NCBI RefSeq assembly: GCF_016086655.4
Contig: NC_052132.2
Location: 9,798,805-9,862,804, forward strand
Source of the DNA: Lepeophtheirus salmonis
Lineage: Eukaryota > Arthropoda > Copepoda > Siphonostomatoida > Caligidae
Direction of reading: 5' to 3'
Length of the DNA: 64,000 nt
The notes beneath the pieces were generated by a model, which saw only the letters and a list, made by a program, of their open reading frames with translations, was not told the origin of the DNA and searched no databases. Each line of letters begins with the position of its first letter. The first letter of the stretch is position 1. The position numbers and the translations under genes were made by a program. Shown piece after piece: positions 43,356 through 54,517 of the stretch.

Positions 43356-44469
43356 CTAGGATGACCACTAGGGGTACGTACTGCAGTTTTGTACGTTTTT
43401 AACCTCCTCGCTGTACGTATATATAAAATCACATATTAAATATTTAGATGTTATTTTTTTATTTTATAATTTTTTATTAGGTTTATATTATATATTGTCC
43501 ATCATACACATTTATATATAAAGTAGAGCAATTGTTTAGGGTATTTTTTATTTTTTTTAGAAAAATAAACAAATATTTAGCATCATAAATATCTATTGTG
43601 CTTAAAACAGTCATGTGGTACCCACAAATCTGCGTGAAAAAAAAATACTAACATTTTCCAAAAGAAGTAAAAAAGGAGATAATGACTTAGAAAGTGATAA
43701 AATACATCCCAATTGACAAAAACCCTGTGTTATGATGTGGAGATAGTTTAGATAAATTTCCCAATGTTTCCAAGTTAGCTTCATGATACTTTCCAACTAC
43801 AAGTACATTTGTATAAAGGGAAATAACTTTTACTACACCTGGGGATTCTTTTATTGGTACTCGGTCTGGGTTATTAGTGGAGAACCTTATCTTTTTCTTA
43901 ACAAAAAATATAATATAAATAAATTAATAATAATATAATATTACCCGTGTATATTTTAAATCAAATTTTGATTTCCATTTAAATAGAGTATATTGAGGAA
44001 TGATTTAATTATTAATTTGTACAGAAAATAAATTATTAAAGAATAAAATATCAATAAAACAAGAAAACCTACAGTAATTCTATAAAAAAAAACACTTAAA
44101 TACCATATCAAACCCCGTATTCTAAAGATATACCGCGGTTTGTACCGAACCGTGAGTTTAGTGTACTGTACCAGCACTAATAGCTACTGACAGTATTTCC
44201 AAGTTTTAAAGAAGACGGACTTGAACCCAAAAATGTCGTTGCATTCAAAATTGTTGCAAGTTATTACGTCAGTGGAAACGCTCTAAGAGAGATATTGATA
44301 AAAGTTGTAGTATTCCAGTACATTCTCTAAGTTTACCCACACGTCACACTTTCTCTTTGTATCTCGAAATAGAAGATAGTGACAGTGGACAGCATTTATT
44401 GTAACCTTTTAATAATAAGGAAATAATATATTATTGGAGAAGGAGGACAGGGATCTCAACTTTTTACAG
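43356..44469. other. No gene recognised; possible hAT-like end at 44128-44170
   Basis: TATACCGCGGTTTGTACCG and AACCGTGAGTTTAGTGTAC near 44130-44165 resemble animal hAT ends, but no partner was found. ACCACTAGGGGTACGTACTG-CAG near 43370 is similar in flavour. Short frames at 43611-43796 and 43956-44177 (minus) are unrecognised. Confidence 0.3.
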
Positions 44470-44702
44470 ATATACGGACAATTAACAATTTGTATCGTCA
44501 TAAAAGCAAATAAAAGGTCTCATTATTTGGAAGAGGTTGTTAGACTCAGGGATGATGCCGGAGGGGATCACTTTCTCATTAAGTGAAGTACAACAACTTG
44601 TTCTTGGACCTACCATTAACCATTTCAGTATAATTACAGGATGAACATAATAGGTATGATGGACAGGAACCTCTATATCATCAAATCCATTAACTCCCAA
44701 CG
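44470..44702. other. GC-richer patch open on both strands, unrecognised
   Basis: On the minus strand 72 codons (44700 to 44482) are open, including GFDDIEVPVHHTYYVHPVIIL. On the plus strand IVIKANKRSHYLEEVVRLR and DDAGGDHFLIK are open for about 30 codons. Both look protein-like and cannot both be real. No family was recognised and no splice signals are convincing. A host exon or an eroded transposon fragment are both possible. Confidence 0.2.
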
Positions 44703-45084
44703 CAGAAAATTACAATAAAAGAAAAAAATCCATAGAAATACGAGGTTACTCTGAAAAGGTTCCGCCCTAACAAAGATACAAGACTTTTTTCGAAATTGTT
44801 TTATTATTTTTCAGAATAGTAAAACGTCCTAATACTAAAAATAACTGTTCACTAGAACCTTTTTATTTTTGGCTCAATTACTCCAAGTTGGATTGAATTA
44901 GACGTGTCCAATTTTAACACAACAATCCTTCATATGTGTGCCATTGTTTGAATAATAATTTTATTATTTTTCCACAATTTTTCAATTAAATTTCATTTTT
45001 AAATCTTGCTTAGTATTCTATACTATAATTTTTTATAAAATTGCTTTGTAATATTTTATTAAAAGCGTAGCTATGTATATATTT
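44703..45084. other. No gene recognised
   Basis: AT-rich spacer. Confidence 0.35.
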
Positions 45085-45300
45085 GTAATTTTATATGATA
45101 GCCAAAAACTTTTCAAGGAACAAATAAAATGGCAAAAATATATGTATAGGACAACTGACTAGGGATTAACAAGTAATTACATTCCTATTCTTTTGGAAAC
45201 AGAACCTAAGTATTATTGCTTAGTTTATTTATCAAAAGTAATATATGATGAAATAGCCATGACGTATCAAGTGAGACAAGGGAATCGACAGCTGAAACCC
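45085..45300. repeat. Repeat shared with the inside of M2 copy 2
   Basis: TAGGGATTAACAAG, TTTTGGAAACAGAACC, ATATGATGAAATAGCC-ATGAC and CGACAGCTGA correspond to 37165-37310. The outer M2 ends were not found here. Confidence 0.45.
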
Positions 45301-46284
45301 ATCGGGACCCCTCTCAAATACCGAACAAACTTCCACCATTTTGAATACTACATTTAAATTTATTCAAGCAATTTTGATCGATTGAGTCGAAATACCTTTT
45401 TTTCTACTAATGTATTCTTTGATTTGATGAGAAGGTTGCCATAATTGAATTTAAACTACACACTATCTCAAATTTCGAGATAGAAAGAGCAAGTATGACG
45501 TGCAGCAAACTTGTACATAGTACCCTAGGACTCCACTACTAATGCTTTAAAGATTACCCAAATAAACAGTGGGTACCGTCTTGTATTTTCTGTAAAAAAT
45601 AGTTTTGGAGCATGATATTTTTCCCCCTATATTTAAAAAAAAAATGTATTCACATATTTTTAAAAACAATACATTTTAAACAAGTTTTACAGTAGATGTA
45701 TTATAATTTTATGTACATAATATATGTAACTAATGCTATGCTTGAGGTTCAAAAAACCCGAAAAAAAGGAAGACGCCGCTTTGTCTAGCTCGTATCATAG
45801 ATATATAATATACATAATGTTATTTTTAAGCCCCCACACATACACAATAGAACTACCTTTTAATTTCAAAGTATAATTTACCTGTTGTGAGTAACGTAAT
45901 TATCCCTCATTATTCCAAGATATTCCGCATATGTAGAAAAAAAACAATATTTAGGACGAATAAGAAGCTACGCATGACTAATGTTTTTTCCCAAGAAACA
46001 AACAAACATCAAAAGTAGCAGTATCTTAAAACTACATCTATAAAATATTGTTATTAGATTGTTTAATAATAAATAGAGTACATCCATAATAGTAAGAATC
46101 AAATTTCAAAATACTGCTCTATCAAAGTATTTCTAAACAAAAGATGGAATTTTTGTGAGAGTAACTGGACAAGGCCATATGTTACATCTGAATTAAGACC
46201 ATGTTAAGTATATAGATTTAAATTACTCTAATACCGATCCTTAATTCTACTCCAAGCCCAACAATGACTCATCCTTGAAACTCC
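45301..46284. other. No gene recognised
   Basis: AT-rich spacer with no recognised repeat. Confidence 0.35.
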
Positions 46285-46340
46285 CCAACAAATCTTCAGT
46301 GTTACTCTCCGTCTTTCATGAGTGCACGCACTAGCTATTA
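46285..46340 (+). repeat. Dispersed repeat R1, fragment
   Basis: CCCCAACAAATCTTCAGTG, TTACTCTCCGTCTTTCATGAG and GCACGCACTAG (core CTTTCATGAGTGCACGCAC) match the end half of R1. Its reverse lies at 47.32-47.37 kb. Confidence 0.45.
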
Positions 46341-46897
46341 TAATTTAGCTAGGGTTTCTGTCTTCAAATATTAAATAATGACAGTAACAGTTTTGTAAAA
46401 TCAGAAACCCTGCTCAGATTGTCAAATTAGAAAAAGTGGCCCTGGCTTTCTATGAGATATATTGTACCCCTCTGTTGATTTCTTATACACTTTAGACAAA
46501 CAATTGTTCTCAAGATTACCCATACACCTGCTAATTTTTCTGCAAGTGTATATAATGTATTTTTTTCAAGTGTTTTTATGAGTTATATATGAGAAAAAAT
46601 TAAAGAATCCCAACAATACTCAATTCAATAAACTCATAATGGCATAGATATTTTATTAAAAAATAAACCAAAAACTATATGTTCCAAATTAACAAAGTTA
46701 CAAATAATTTTGAGGACTAGAATGAAAGAATATGTTTTATAATTAATGATAAGAGAATTCGATAATTAAAAAAAACCCTTTTTGGTTTTCAACTACAAAG
46801 AGTCTCCCTCTCGTCACAGGTAATATTTTTTACAACTGTTCATAGGGTTGTATCTCCTGAGCGATGCGAGTATTGTTTTTGTTTAACCTGAATAGTG

Positions 46898-46957
46898 TTG
46901 TATATTTTCTTAAGCTTTTGTATATTTTCTTAAGCTGTTCTATATTTTCTTCGGCTG
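46898..46957. repeat. Three tandem copies of a 20-bp unit
   Basis: TTGTATATTTTCTTAAGCTT, then the same with a final G, then TTCTATATTTTCTTCGGCTG. The first two differ at one base. Confidence 0.85.
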
Positions 46958-46982
46958 TTGTCAGTATTCTTTTATTTTTGAT

Positions 46983-47029
46983 GAGAGCACATATCCTACA
47001 CATAAAGTGTAACTAGGAATATGTGCTCA
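46983..47029. repeat. Imperfect hairpin
   Basis: GAGCACATATCCT and AGGAATATGTGCTC pair over about 13 bp around a 17-base loop. No function is apparent. Confidence 0.55.
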
Positions 47030-47560
47030 TAAATGACGAAGAGTTATAGGTGTTAGTCCTTGTTAGGCTCAGAGTCGAATTGAGGATAGACATCTGAGGT
47101 ATGCCAGAGTATATGTCCTTGTTATCTAAGGAGGGAGAATTGTGTTTATATCCTTCATCTAAGAAATCTAATCAAACGCCATAACATCTAAGCTGCTTCC
47201 TCCCAAATATTCTTCAAATTGTTAGGGAGACACGTTGTTAACAATGAACTTAGATGGAAATAGTATTATTATAATCGAAGAGGGTTGTACTTTTTTTTTA
47301 TTAAATGTTTCTTCTATTCTAAGGAGTAATCACTAGTGCTTGTGTTCATGAAAGACGGAGAGTAAACTTTCGGGACTCAGAATAGAATTGAGGATATAAA
47401 ATGTAGTCATATTCAATCTATGTTCTCACTTAATACAGAGTTAAACTTGTGTTTATTTCATTCATCTAACAGCTGCTTAGAGATAATTTAATGAAATGAC
47501 ATGACAGTCAAGCTGCTCTCCTCTTGAACATTTTTTCAAATTGCCAGGGTTATCAGGTTC
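47030..47560 (+). repeat. Two diverged direct copies of an about 200-bp unit
   Basis: Unit one (47064-47230) and unit two (47376-47560) share, in order, CTCAGA-T-GAATTGAGGATA, TGTGTTTAT-TC-TTCATCTAA, TAATGAAA/CAAACGCCATAACAT-like text, AGCTGCT and TTTTTTCAAATTG or ATTCTTCAAATTG. The offset is about 310-325 bp. An R1 fragment (47315-47370, minus) lies between them. No open frame is shared, so this looks like a non-coding tandem duplication. Confidence 0.5.
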
Positions 47561-47732
47561 ATTTTCGATTTTTCTACGATTTACAACTCCATTTATGTTT
47601 ATGCAAAGTTAAAAACCGTTAATCAATTAACTTTATATCATACTAGCAGAGGTTGTCCGTGTTGTATGGCTGAATAGAGGAGAATAGAAACAAAGAATGA
47701 AGGTAGAAAAAAGAGAAAAGGGATATATGTAT
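47561..47732. other. Possible P1 start
   Basis: ACTAGCAGAGGTTGTCCGTG-TTGT at about 47643 resembles the GCGTTGCCC start of P1. The long hairpin lies about 90 bp further on and may have entered this element. No P1 end was identified. Confidence 0.25.
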
Positions 47733-47871
47733 AGACTTATAAAATAATCAAATATGTTCCTATGATTTTTTTTTGGACCTCAAAGGTCATTAAGAGCCTT
47801 TTTATGATGTTTAATGACCTTGGAGGTCCAAAAAAATATCATAGGAACATATTTGATTATTTTATAAGTCT
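47733..47871. mobile_element. Near-perfect palindromic MITE / long hairpin
   Basis: Two arms of about 62 bp pair with roughly three mismatches around a loop of about 16 bases. The arms begin AGACTTATAAAATAATCAAA and end AAGTCT, and contain GGACCTC...GGTCATTAA with its inverse. TA lies directly outside each end (TATAGACTT and AAGTCTACT), as expected for a Tc1/mariner-mobilised element with a TA duplication. There is no coding capacity. If transcribed, it would fold into a double-stranded hairpin long enough for small-RNA processing. Confidence 0.7.
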
Positions 47872-48571
47872 ACTTCATATATTTTCGGATTGATCTGTTT
47901 GACCGTTTTGTACTCCATGTGTGATAACACCAAAAACTATTCATATATATGAAAGATCAAAAATCCTCCTAAATATATTTATTTCGAGTTTCCAAAGATT
48001 GTAAAAAGATTTAACACATTACATAACTTATTTTAGAGAGAATAATTTCTTCTAGCAACAAAGATTTTTTTAACAAATAGAAACAAATTAGGTACATGTG
48101 CGCATACATATATTTTAAACACACTATCTTGATAATCATCTTCGATCTATGTATATATATTTATTGCATACTTATTCCTTAGAATTTCACCAAAATGAGT
48201 ATGTGATCATGTAAGAATTAACTACAAGTTTAAACTATTTATAAACGCAACTTGTCTAAGATTTCATACATCACGAAAATGTTTACTTTCATCAAACTCT
48301 AAACGTTCTAACAGAAAAAAAAAAGAGTAAGAACAAAAAATTATTCAATCTTGGAAGTTCTTCAAAACAAATATGTGTATTAATTTGTATCAAGGAAAAA
48401 ACACACTTGCAACAACACGCTTAACTATAACATAAATAAAAATATACATTTGCGTGTATACAAATACATGGATAAGCTTTTTTCACGCGCTCTTAAATTA
48501 AAAAAAAAAAGTTTTTCTCTTTCCGGGTAAGAAATGTTTAAAATACAAGTAAATACTGTTAAATTTATGTA
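47872..48571. other. No gene recognised
   Basis: AT-rich. CCATGTGTGATAACACCAA near 47917 resembles CCATGTGTGATAACAGACC near 17475; too short to define a family. Confidence 0.3.
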
Positions 48572-49063
48572 CACAGGGTGTAACAACTATATATGGCGTT
48601 TCAAATTTCTGGATTTTTCCGGCATATATGATTACCAAATTGCACATATGCTTTTTGTAAGGTGAAATATGTGAAGGTGGGCAGAAAGTTTCTCACCTCA
48701 ATGTGAAACAAAAGCACTCGTAAATAATAGCTAGTTACATTTTTTTTTTTGCATCCATTGAGAGTTACTTACCAAAGTTTCAGGCATTTTGAACGCACAG
48801 TTTGTATGTAAAAGTCGTTTTAGGGAGTTGATGTATGTGTTTTTGTATAAATGGACTAAATCGAGTATCGCTCTCTTGGGGCAGTTTAGGGGCAATAAAT
48901 AAGAGTTTTGGCGCTGATAAGTGATTGGTGATGAAACTTGGAATCACAATTATACGGCCGAGAGAAAAAAAAATACAGCACAAACAGTGGACTGCAAAGA
49001 TTTTCGTCATGTATTTTGTAGACATAAACGCCAAATACTATTTGAACGGGTTACATAGATACG
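48572..49063. mobile_element. Candidate mariner-type MITE
   Basis: The left end reads ACAGGGTGTAACAACTATATA-TGGCGTTT. The right end is the imperfect inverse: AAACGCCAAATACTATTTG-AACGGGTTACATAG. The start CAGGGTG is typical of Tc1/mariner ends. An 84-codon minus frame (48780-49034) lies inside, is unrecognised, and stops next to TGGCGTTT. Confidence 0.4.
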
Positions 49064-49231
49064 AGCATCGCCAGGATAACTTTGTAGAGTTACAATGAGC
49101 CTATCTTAAAAATAAAAATTGGGACCCTCGTATGTACATATAAAACTTTAAATTATCATAAAATTGACATTTTTAAAGGTTTATTCAATAAACAGAAACT
49201 GAGCAGCTGATACAATCAATGAAAATATATG

Positions 49232-49530
49232 TCATTCAATATGGCCTCTGTTCATCTCAATAACTGCCTCAATTCGGATTCTTAAAAGCAAGCAGACCCT
49301 AAAAAATAAAGCCCACTGTAAATTCTTACATTGCAGGATGTTGGAGTTGATTAGGGACTTCTTGATATTGTGAGGGCCACTGTTGAAAATAAATCAATGT
49401 AGCTAATGACAAAATACAAGCCCAAACATCCTTTGACACCCAGTCTTAGGAGTGCTCCTGGAGGTAGTCCTGAGCCATTTTAAGAGCTTTAGTAGGGGCA
49501 AAGTCGTTTCCAGACCCATGGACAGTCTCT
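49232..49530 (-). pseudogene. Mariner-like transposase relic, C-terminal third
   Basis: Read downwards from about 49530: NDFAPTKALKMAQDYLQEH corresponds to the QDSAPAHKA-KTQDWL block just after the second catalytic Asp, which is not recognisable here (ND in place of QD). Then DWVSKDVWA, a damaged SPD-NPLDY stretch, PHNIKKSLINS, WAL, RIRIEAVIEMNRGHIE and a stop at 49234-49232. At least one frame change lies in the middle. Everything N-terminal is missing. It is squeezed between two unrelated MITE-like elements. Confidence 0.65.
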
Positions 49531-49570
49531 GTCATCTTTAACCTCTCAGTATTGCTAATATCGGCATTAT

Positions 49571-50106
49571 ATACTTTCCACTTAAACTATTTTTCCTCGG
49601 GACAATTTGCCTCAAGGATATTTCGCCTTAAAATATAAATAATTAATGATGGAGTTATAACACAGAATTTCAATACATGAATACTATCGAACTCTCATTA
49701 CGTAATGAATTTGAACGAGAGTCAAAATGGGTAATAAAATTAGTATAATAAGAAAAGAAAAAACTCGGCAGCGATATAAATAGAAGATGTGATAATCATT
49801 TCTCTGTTAATCGTTGTCATTAGACATGATGAATTGTCGCTGTTAGAAAAAGAGTCAATGATTGAAGAACACGCCTTATAGAAGAAAAGGGTATAATTTC
49901 ATCTTTAGTCCAACAGAAAACAACTATTTAACACGTTTTATAGTAATAAACATTAAATATTTTGATAAAAAAATCAAAGGAAACATCAATTTTAACAAAA
50001 AATAATTAAGAACGACGTATATGCCTTATTTCTTTATATTTTAAGGCAAAATATCCTTGAGATAAAGAAAAATGTTCATGAGCTAAATAGTTTAAGGCAA
50101 AAGTAT
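49571..50106. mobile_element. MITE with about 70-bp inverted ends (CTTAAACTATTT)
   Basis: Left end: ATACTTTCCACTTAAACTAT, CAATTTGCCTCAAGGATATT and CGCCTTAAAATATAAAT. The right end (50031-50106) is the inverse: ATATTTTAAGGC, AAAATATCCTTGAG, CTAAATAGTTTAAGGC and AAAAGTAT. Arms match over most of their length with small gaps. The 85-codon minus frame 50006-50263 runs across the right arm and is not a gene. No target duplication could be settled. Confidence 0.6.
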
Positions 50107-52014
50107 CGGGCATCCAAATATGCTGTTCGTTGTTCGCCAAAATCATCACAACAGGACACCTGTTTTTCACTAAATAAAATGAACAAATTATCAATAAATA
50201 TTTATGAAACTTCATCGAAATGGATTTTACATCTGTATTGAATATTACAGATGTAAGAGTCATTTTGATGAAATCATATTTGAATTTAATCCAAGTAATT
50301 AAATTACCTTTAAGTACCTAGATTTAATCTTTTTTTATTAGTTAGATACGAAAAAATTAGAATTTTTGATAGAGACAAATCTAATTCTTTCAATTGTAAT
50401 AGTTAATTTCTCATCTACACTATAAAATATGGTTACGTTACGAGCTAATAACCTATTATGAATACATTTTAGGGTCAGACATTTGATAAATTTAGGCAGT
50501 AGAGAAATAGGTTTTTGTTGGACAGTAAGCTTTAAGTCCTTTTATTTGCTGGTGACATTTGAAAATCCCCTACTTCATTTATTTCCTTCATGTTAATGTT
50601 AAAAGGATTTTTATTCTTAAGAAAATATGTTAGTCTACAACATGAACAGCACTGAGGTCACGTGAAAACGCTTTACATTTTTTTATGTTTTAAAAAAATA
50701 AATACATTTTATGTCAATTGTCATGTTGTTCAATTTTATCATTATCACTCATCGCGCGCAGGTTGTTTTTTAGAGCGTGTAGATCCCGATTTTTGAAATT
50801 CTTAAGCCAATCTGATCTGTAAAAATAAAATTAAAATAATTTGTAATTGATGGACAAGATTATTTTTGGTGGATTTTACATATATATTTAATTTAATGAT
50901 TTTTTTATATATGTAATAATTAAATCCATAATTTCTTCTATTTGTAAAAACCCAATAAATCCCAGGAAAAAGAGATCCTGAGAGTAAAAACCTGAATACA
51001 TTTCAAGAAAAACATAAATTAAATTATTATTTAAATCCACCTTGTAGAAACAACCGTATATTTTGTATTTTAAAACAGATGAAACTTAATTAGAGAGTAA
51101 AAAATATAAAATATTTTTTATAAAACGTGCAATTAAATTTGCAATAGTGTTATTATTTTAATAAATTTTTAATTAGATTACATTTTAAATGTGATTATAC
51201 CCATAGCTTCATTTAAAGTTTAAGAATCAATTTGTTGGATGTCTCATATGCAAAATAGTTTGCATTTTAATTAAATTAAACACAACGGGATGCTAGTGAA
51301 TGGGTTAGATATGCAAATCTAAATTATTTTTTTGCAACTACAAAATATTAAAAAAACTTTCACTAATTTGGACATACTATGTTCGCTTAAAATAATATCT
51401 TTTTCAGTGTGACTGACTTTACGGCAAATATGTTAAATTTGCTGGTCTGAAGCTTACTATTATGGATGTGCAATTACAATTACTCAAAGCTGCCCAGGTT
51501 TTTAAGTGAATCCCCTGAGTTTTTTAAATCGTAAGAGAATATTTTTTCTTTATTAATAATTCTAAAGTATAAAAATAGATTAGCATAGCGTTAATAGTGA
51601 ATTCCCAGAAACTCCTTACTTTGTAAGTGAAGAATTGTTTTTCCTTTATATTTTCAATAAAGTTAATATACCGGTAAAATGTTCTGTTGATACATTTTCG
51701 TTTCTGATAAATCATTTGACGGCTAAAATTCGATTTTTTATAGTCAACTTTCTTTGATGATTTTAAAATCCCATTGATGGTACTCCTTTTTCAGAGTATC
51801 ATTGATGTACTACGGTTGCTTTGTAGTGGTCCATTAATGTTTACGTGATTGTAAAAACTGATTTTTACCCCCCCCCTCCCTTTCAACGAATACATATGTT
51901 TTCCCCTAATTTTGTTTTCTTTATTAGTCACCAGGATTAAGGGAAAAATTAAGAATTGATTTTGATCAAATATAACACGACGTTTATATATGGAGACAAT
52001 TTTAGGGTTGCAAT
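50107..52014. other. No gene recognised
   Basis: Nearly 2 kb of AT-rich spacer with only short chance frames (51524-51715 and 51791-52042, minus). TCATCGCGCGCAGG near 50749 is an isolated CG-rich word. Confidence 0.35.
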
Positions 52015-52125
52015 ATCTAAGGTCAATGCGTACGTAACACAAAAAATAAACAATTCATAATCGACCATAGCTTGAGATACATAACTCAATTTAATTTTCG
52101 TCGAAGGTTTTGTGCTCTACTGAGT
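52015..52125 (+). repeat. Dispersed repeat shared with 24.0 kb
   Basis: AAGGTCAATG, ATAATCGACCATAG, TGAGATACATAACT and TTTGTGCTCTACTGAGTG match 24042-24210 in the same order. Confidence 0.4.
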
Positions 52126-52822
52126 GCTTATTTTATTTAAAATTTGTTCTTACATAATTCATGTTTTATACAAATAAGTTTCTATTCTACTCCTCCTTTA
52201 TGAATTTTGTCTGGTCACTCACCTTTCGATACAAAAAAAACTTCCTCTCTACTCTTACAGGGTAGAGATAAAAAATTCGATATAATTGCTTACGTAGTTG
52301 GAATATGTACCTAGATTTAGAAGTGGAATGATATCTCTAATAGATTTTTATAACCCCTTAACGGATCGATTTATTTTTCAAATCCTTGTTAATTTCTTGG
52401 GGAAACAAATCCTTAAAAAAAGACATTTATACTTAGTAAAGTAACCACACCGGAGACAATAGAATAGATAAATATAGTGGCCCTGATTCTTGAAAGACAG
52501 ATGTCGATATTTGAATCTTTGGAGAGGGGAAAAGAGTTATCCATCATCATCAATCTGCTGTTATAGAAGAATCAGGACGAAAAAAGATCCATTTATCTTG
52601 AATCAGTAAATAGATCAATCCTCAGAGAGAGGCTAAATGTTTCAAATAATCAATGAATCCGTTTATTTTATTCCCATTTAAGTCATCATTTCATGGATTC
52701 ATGTTGATAAAAGAGTCTCTGAATTTTATGATCTCCCTTCAGCTTCTTAGCACCGCCCTAATCTAATTTATCAACTATAAATATTTAGGACTCCTTACTT
52801 ACAATTAAAAACCAACTGGATA
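52126..52822. other. No gene recognised
   Basis: The stretch 52440-52760 is somewhat less AT-rich but shows no recognisable coding segment. CTTACAGGGTAGAG at 52255 resembles a mariner end. Confidence 0.3.
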
Positions 52823-53677
52823 TTCAGGGTAGGGCAAGAAAATGTGGACTCGAGAGATGAATTTAGACCTACATCAATAATTTTATATTTTAAATAATAG
52901 GGGAAAAAATAATATAAACAAAACCTGTAGACGAGATTTTTGTAAAACTTTTTCACTCAGTATGACGACCTTTATTATTAATCACAACTTTTACACGTTG
53001 CCTGAAGGCCATGTAAGAGTTGATGACAAACTTTTCTCACAAGTTGTACCATGCAGACACTATGGAGGACTTGAGTGAGTCCACATTTGGGTTGGAAGTT
53101 CTGTTGGTATCCCTCTCCAAAGTTCTCTATATAAAAAAGTCCAGTGGGTTTAAATCTATTGAGGAAGGGGGTCGTATCTCTTTGTCCCAGAATCGAGCCA
53201 TGTTATCTTCGGATAACTTTTGGTACTAAGTCGATTTGGCAGATGTGTGAGAGGGGGCACCGTCTTGAGTCTACATGTTATTACTCTCTGGGTAGTTTGT
53301 CCTTGATTTTTTTTTAAAGTGACCAATTTGCCTTGATCTATGTGAGGATTTTCTTGCACATTTTGAGCCTCCTGGCTTTCATGTCCTCTGTTGGAAGGTA
53401 GCGTGGGTTCCTTATTAAATAAAATAATCACAAGTTGTGCTTTATGGCTCTCGTGATGGTCCTAGGAGCCACAGATATTTCGTTGGCGAGGCAATTCATC
53501 GACTTACTGGGATCCTCCATTATATTCTTCTCCAAACTTAACAAGAACTTTGTATCCCTCTTTAAATTATGCCCTCCACTTCTTGACATCCTTCATTAAC
53601 AGTCAACGTTTTGCTGCCCTACCTAGTATTTTTGACAACTCTACTCCCGGTCTCAGTTTACTGAAATCATCCCTCAT
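52823..53677 (-). mobile_element. Mariner-like element: transposase with start codon, helix-turn-helix and tail, core deleted
   Basis: An ATG at 53677-53675 opens MRDDFSKLRPGVELSKILG, followed by the DNA-binding region RDTKFLLSLEKNIMEDPSKS and MNCLANEISVAPRTITRAI. The latter is a clear second helix-turn-helix. After RRLKMCKKILT the catalytic middle is missing and the C-terminal part resumes: SAKS and DNMARFWDKE, then a damaged PPSS-DLNPLDFFI block, ERDTNRTSNPNVDSLKSSI, INSYMAFRQRVKVVINNKG and a stop at 52955-52953. These require several frame shifts. CAGGGTAGGGCAAGAAAATG at 52825 is the likely terminal repeat on the 3' side; no partner was found at the other side. The plus frame at 53020-53229 is a shadow. 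Confidence 0.7.
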
Positions 53678-54154
53678 CTATATTACTTAATTTTGTTTTT
53701 AAGGCGAAATATATCGTGTAAAATCTGTTGAAGGGCTATATTATAATATTTTTATTTTTATTATAAAAGACAATAAACTCATTATTTCTGTTTCGTTTAG
53801 CTGGCCAGAAGAGCATTCAGCATGATATTATAAAATAGAGTTTTTTCATAATCGGACACTAAGTAGATTGGAAAGTTTCGATTTATTTATGTTATTCATT
53901 AAAGTTTCTTATAATTATAATATCTTTCCTTCAGTCTGATAACTATATAAAAAATTATCTCATTGACCCCAAACAATGTTTGAAATCAATACTATGCATC
54001 ACTATGTCATTATGAAGTAAAATAATAGAAAATAGAAATAACCTGGGTTTAAAACCAATTAAAAACCCGAGCATTGATTGCAACCACAGGATGGCTGAAT
54101 ATTGATGAATGTATTTTAATGTATATTCGTAAATACTTTTTTTTTTTACAAACT
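53678..54154. other. No gene recognised
   Basis: AT-rich. TTTTTAAGGCGAAATATATC at 53696 resembles part of the inverted arm of the MITE at 49.6 kb. Confidence 0.3.
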
Positions 54155-54181
54155 TACATATGTAACTTGTCAACATAAAAA
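54155..54181 (+). repeat. Solitary M1 MITE end
   Basis: ACATATGTAACTTGTCAACATAAAA (core CTTGTCAACATAAAA) matches the M1 left end. The M1 core and right end were not found downstream. Confidence 0.45.
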
Positions 54182-54517
54182 CTTATTGGATTTTTTTTTT
54201 ATGAATACCGATTAATGAGTTCATATTTTAATTAAAAAGACAAAGTCAATCCACATAAAGATAATATAATGAAAGCTATTGAACAACCTTCATATTTTTT
54301 TTTCATACCATGTGAAAATTACAAGATGGAGTATGAAATTATACAGATATATGATTCTGTATAAGAACATTAGTAGAAGGGCTATTACACCATACGAGTA
54401 CATAAGATGTGGATGTGTTTAATTAAAAATAATGGTAATGTCTTCAGAATAATTATATTTCTTTAATATACTTAATAGTATATATGTATAGGTATATGTT
54501 CATAAATTTTGAGTTAT

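Noticed and set aside
46898..46957. CRISPR repeat or regulatory iteron
   Set aside because: Only three abutting 20-bp units without spacers; a simple tandem repeat is sufficient.
47733..47871. Bacterial-style terminator or operator
   Set aside because: Stem length of about 62 bp, flanking TA and the eukaryotic setting point to a palindromic MITE.
48780..49034. 84-codon minus-strand frame as a small secreted protein
   Set aside because: It has a hydrophobic, cysteine-containing start, but lies inside an inverted-repeat element and ends next to its internal GC-rich part; no support for expression.
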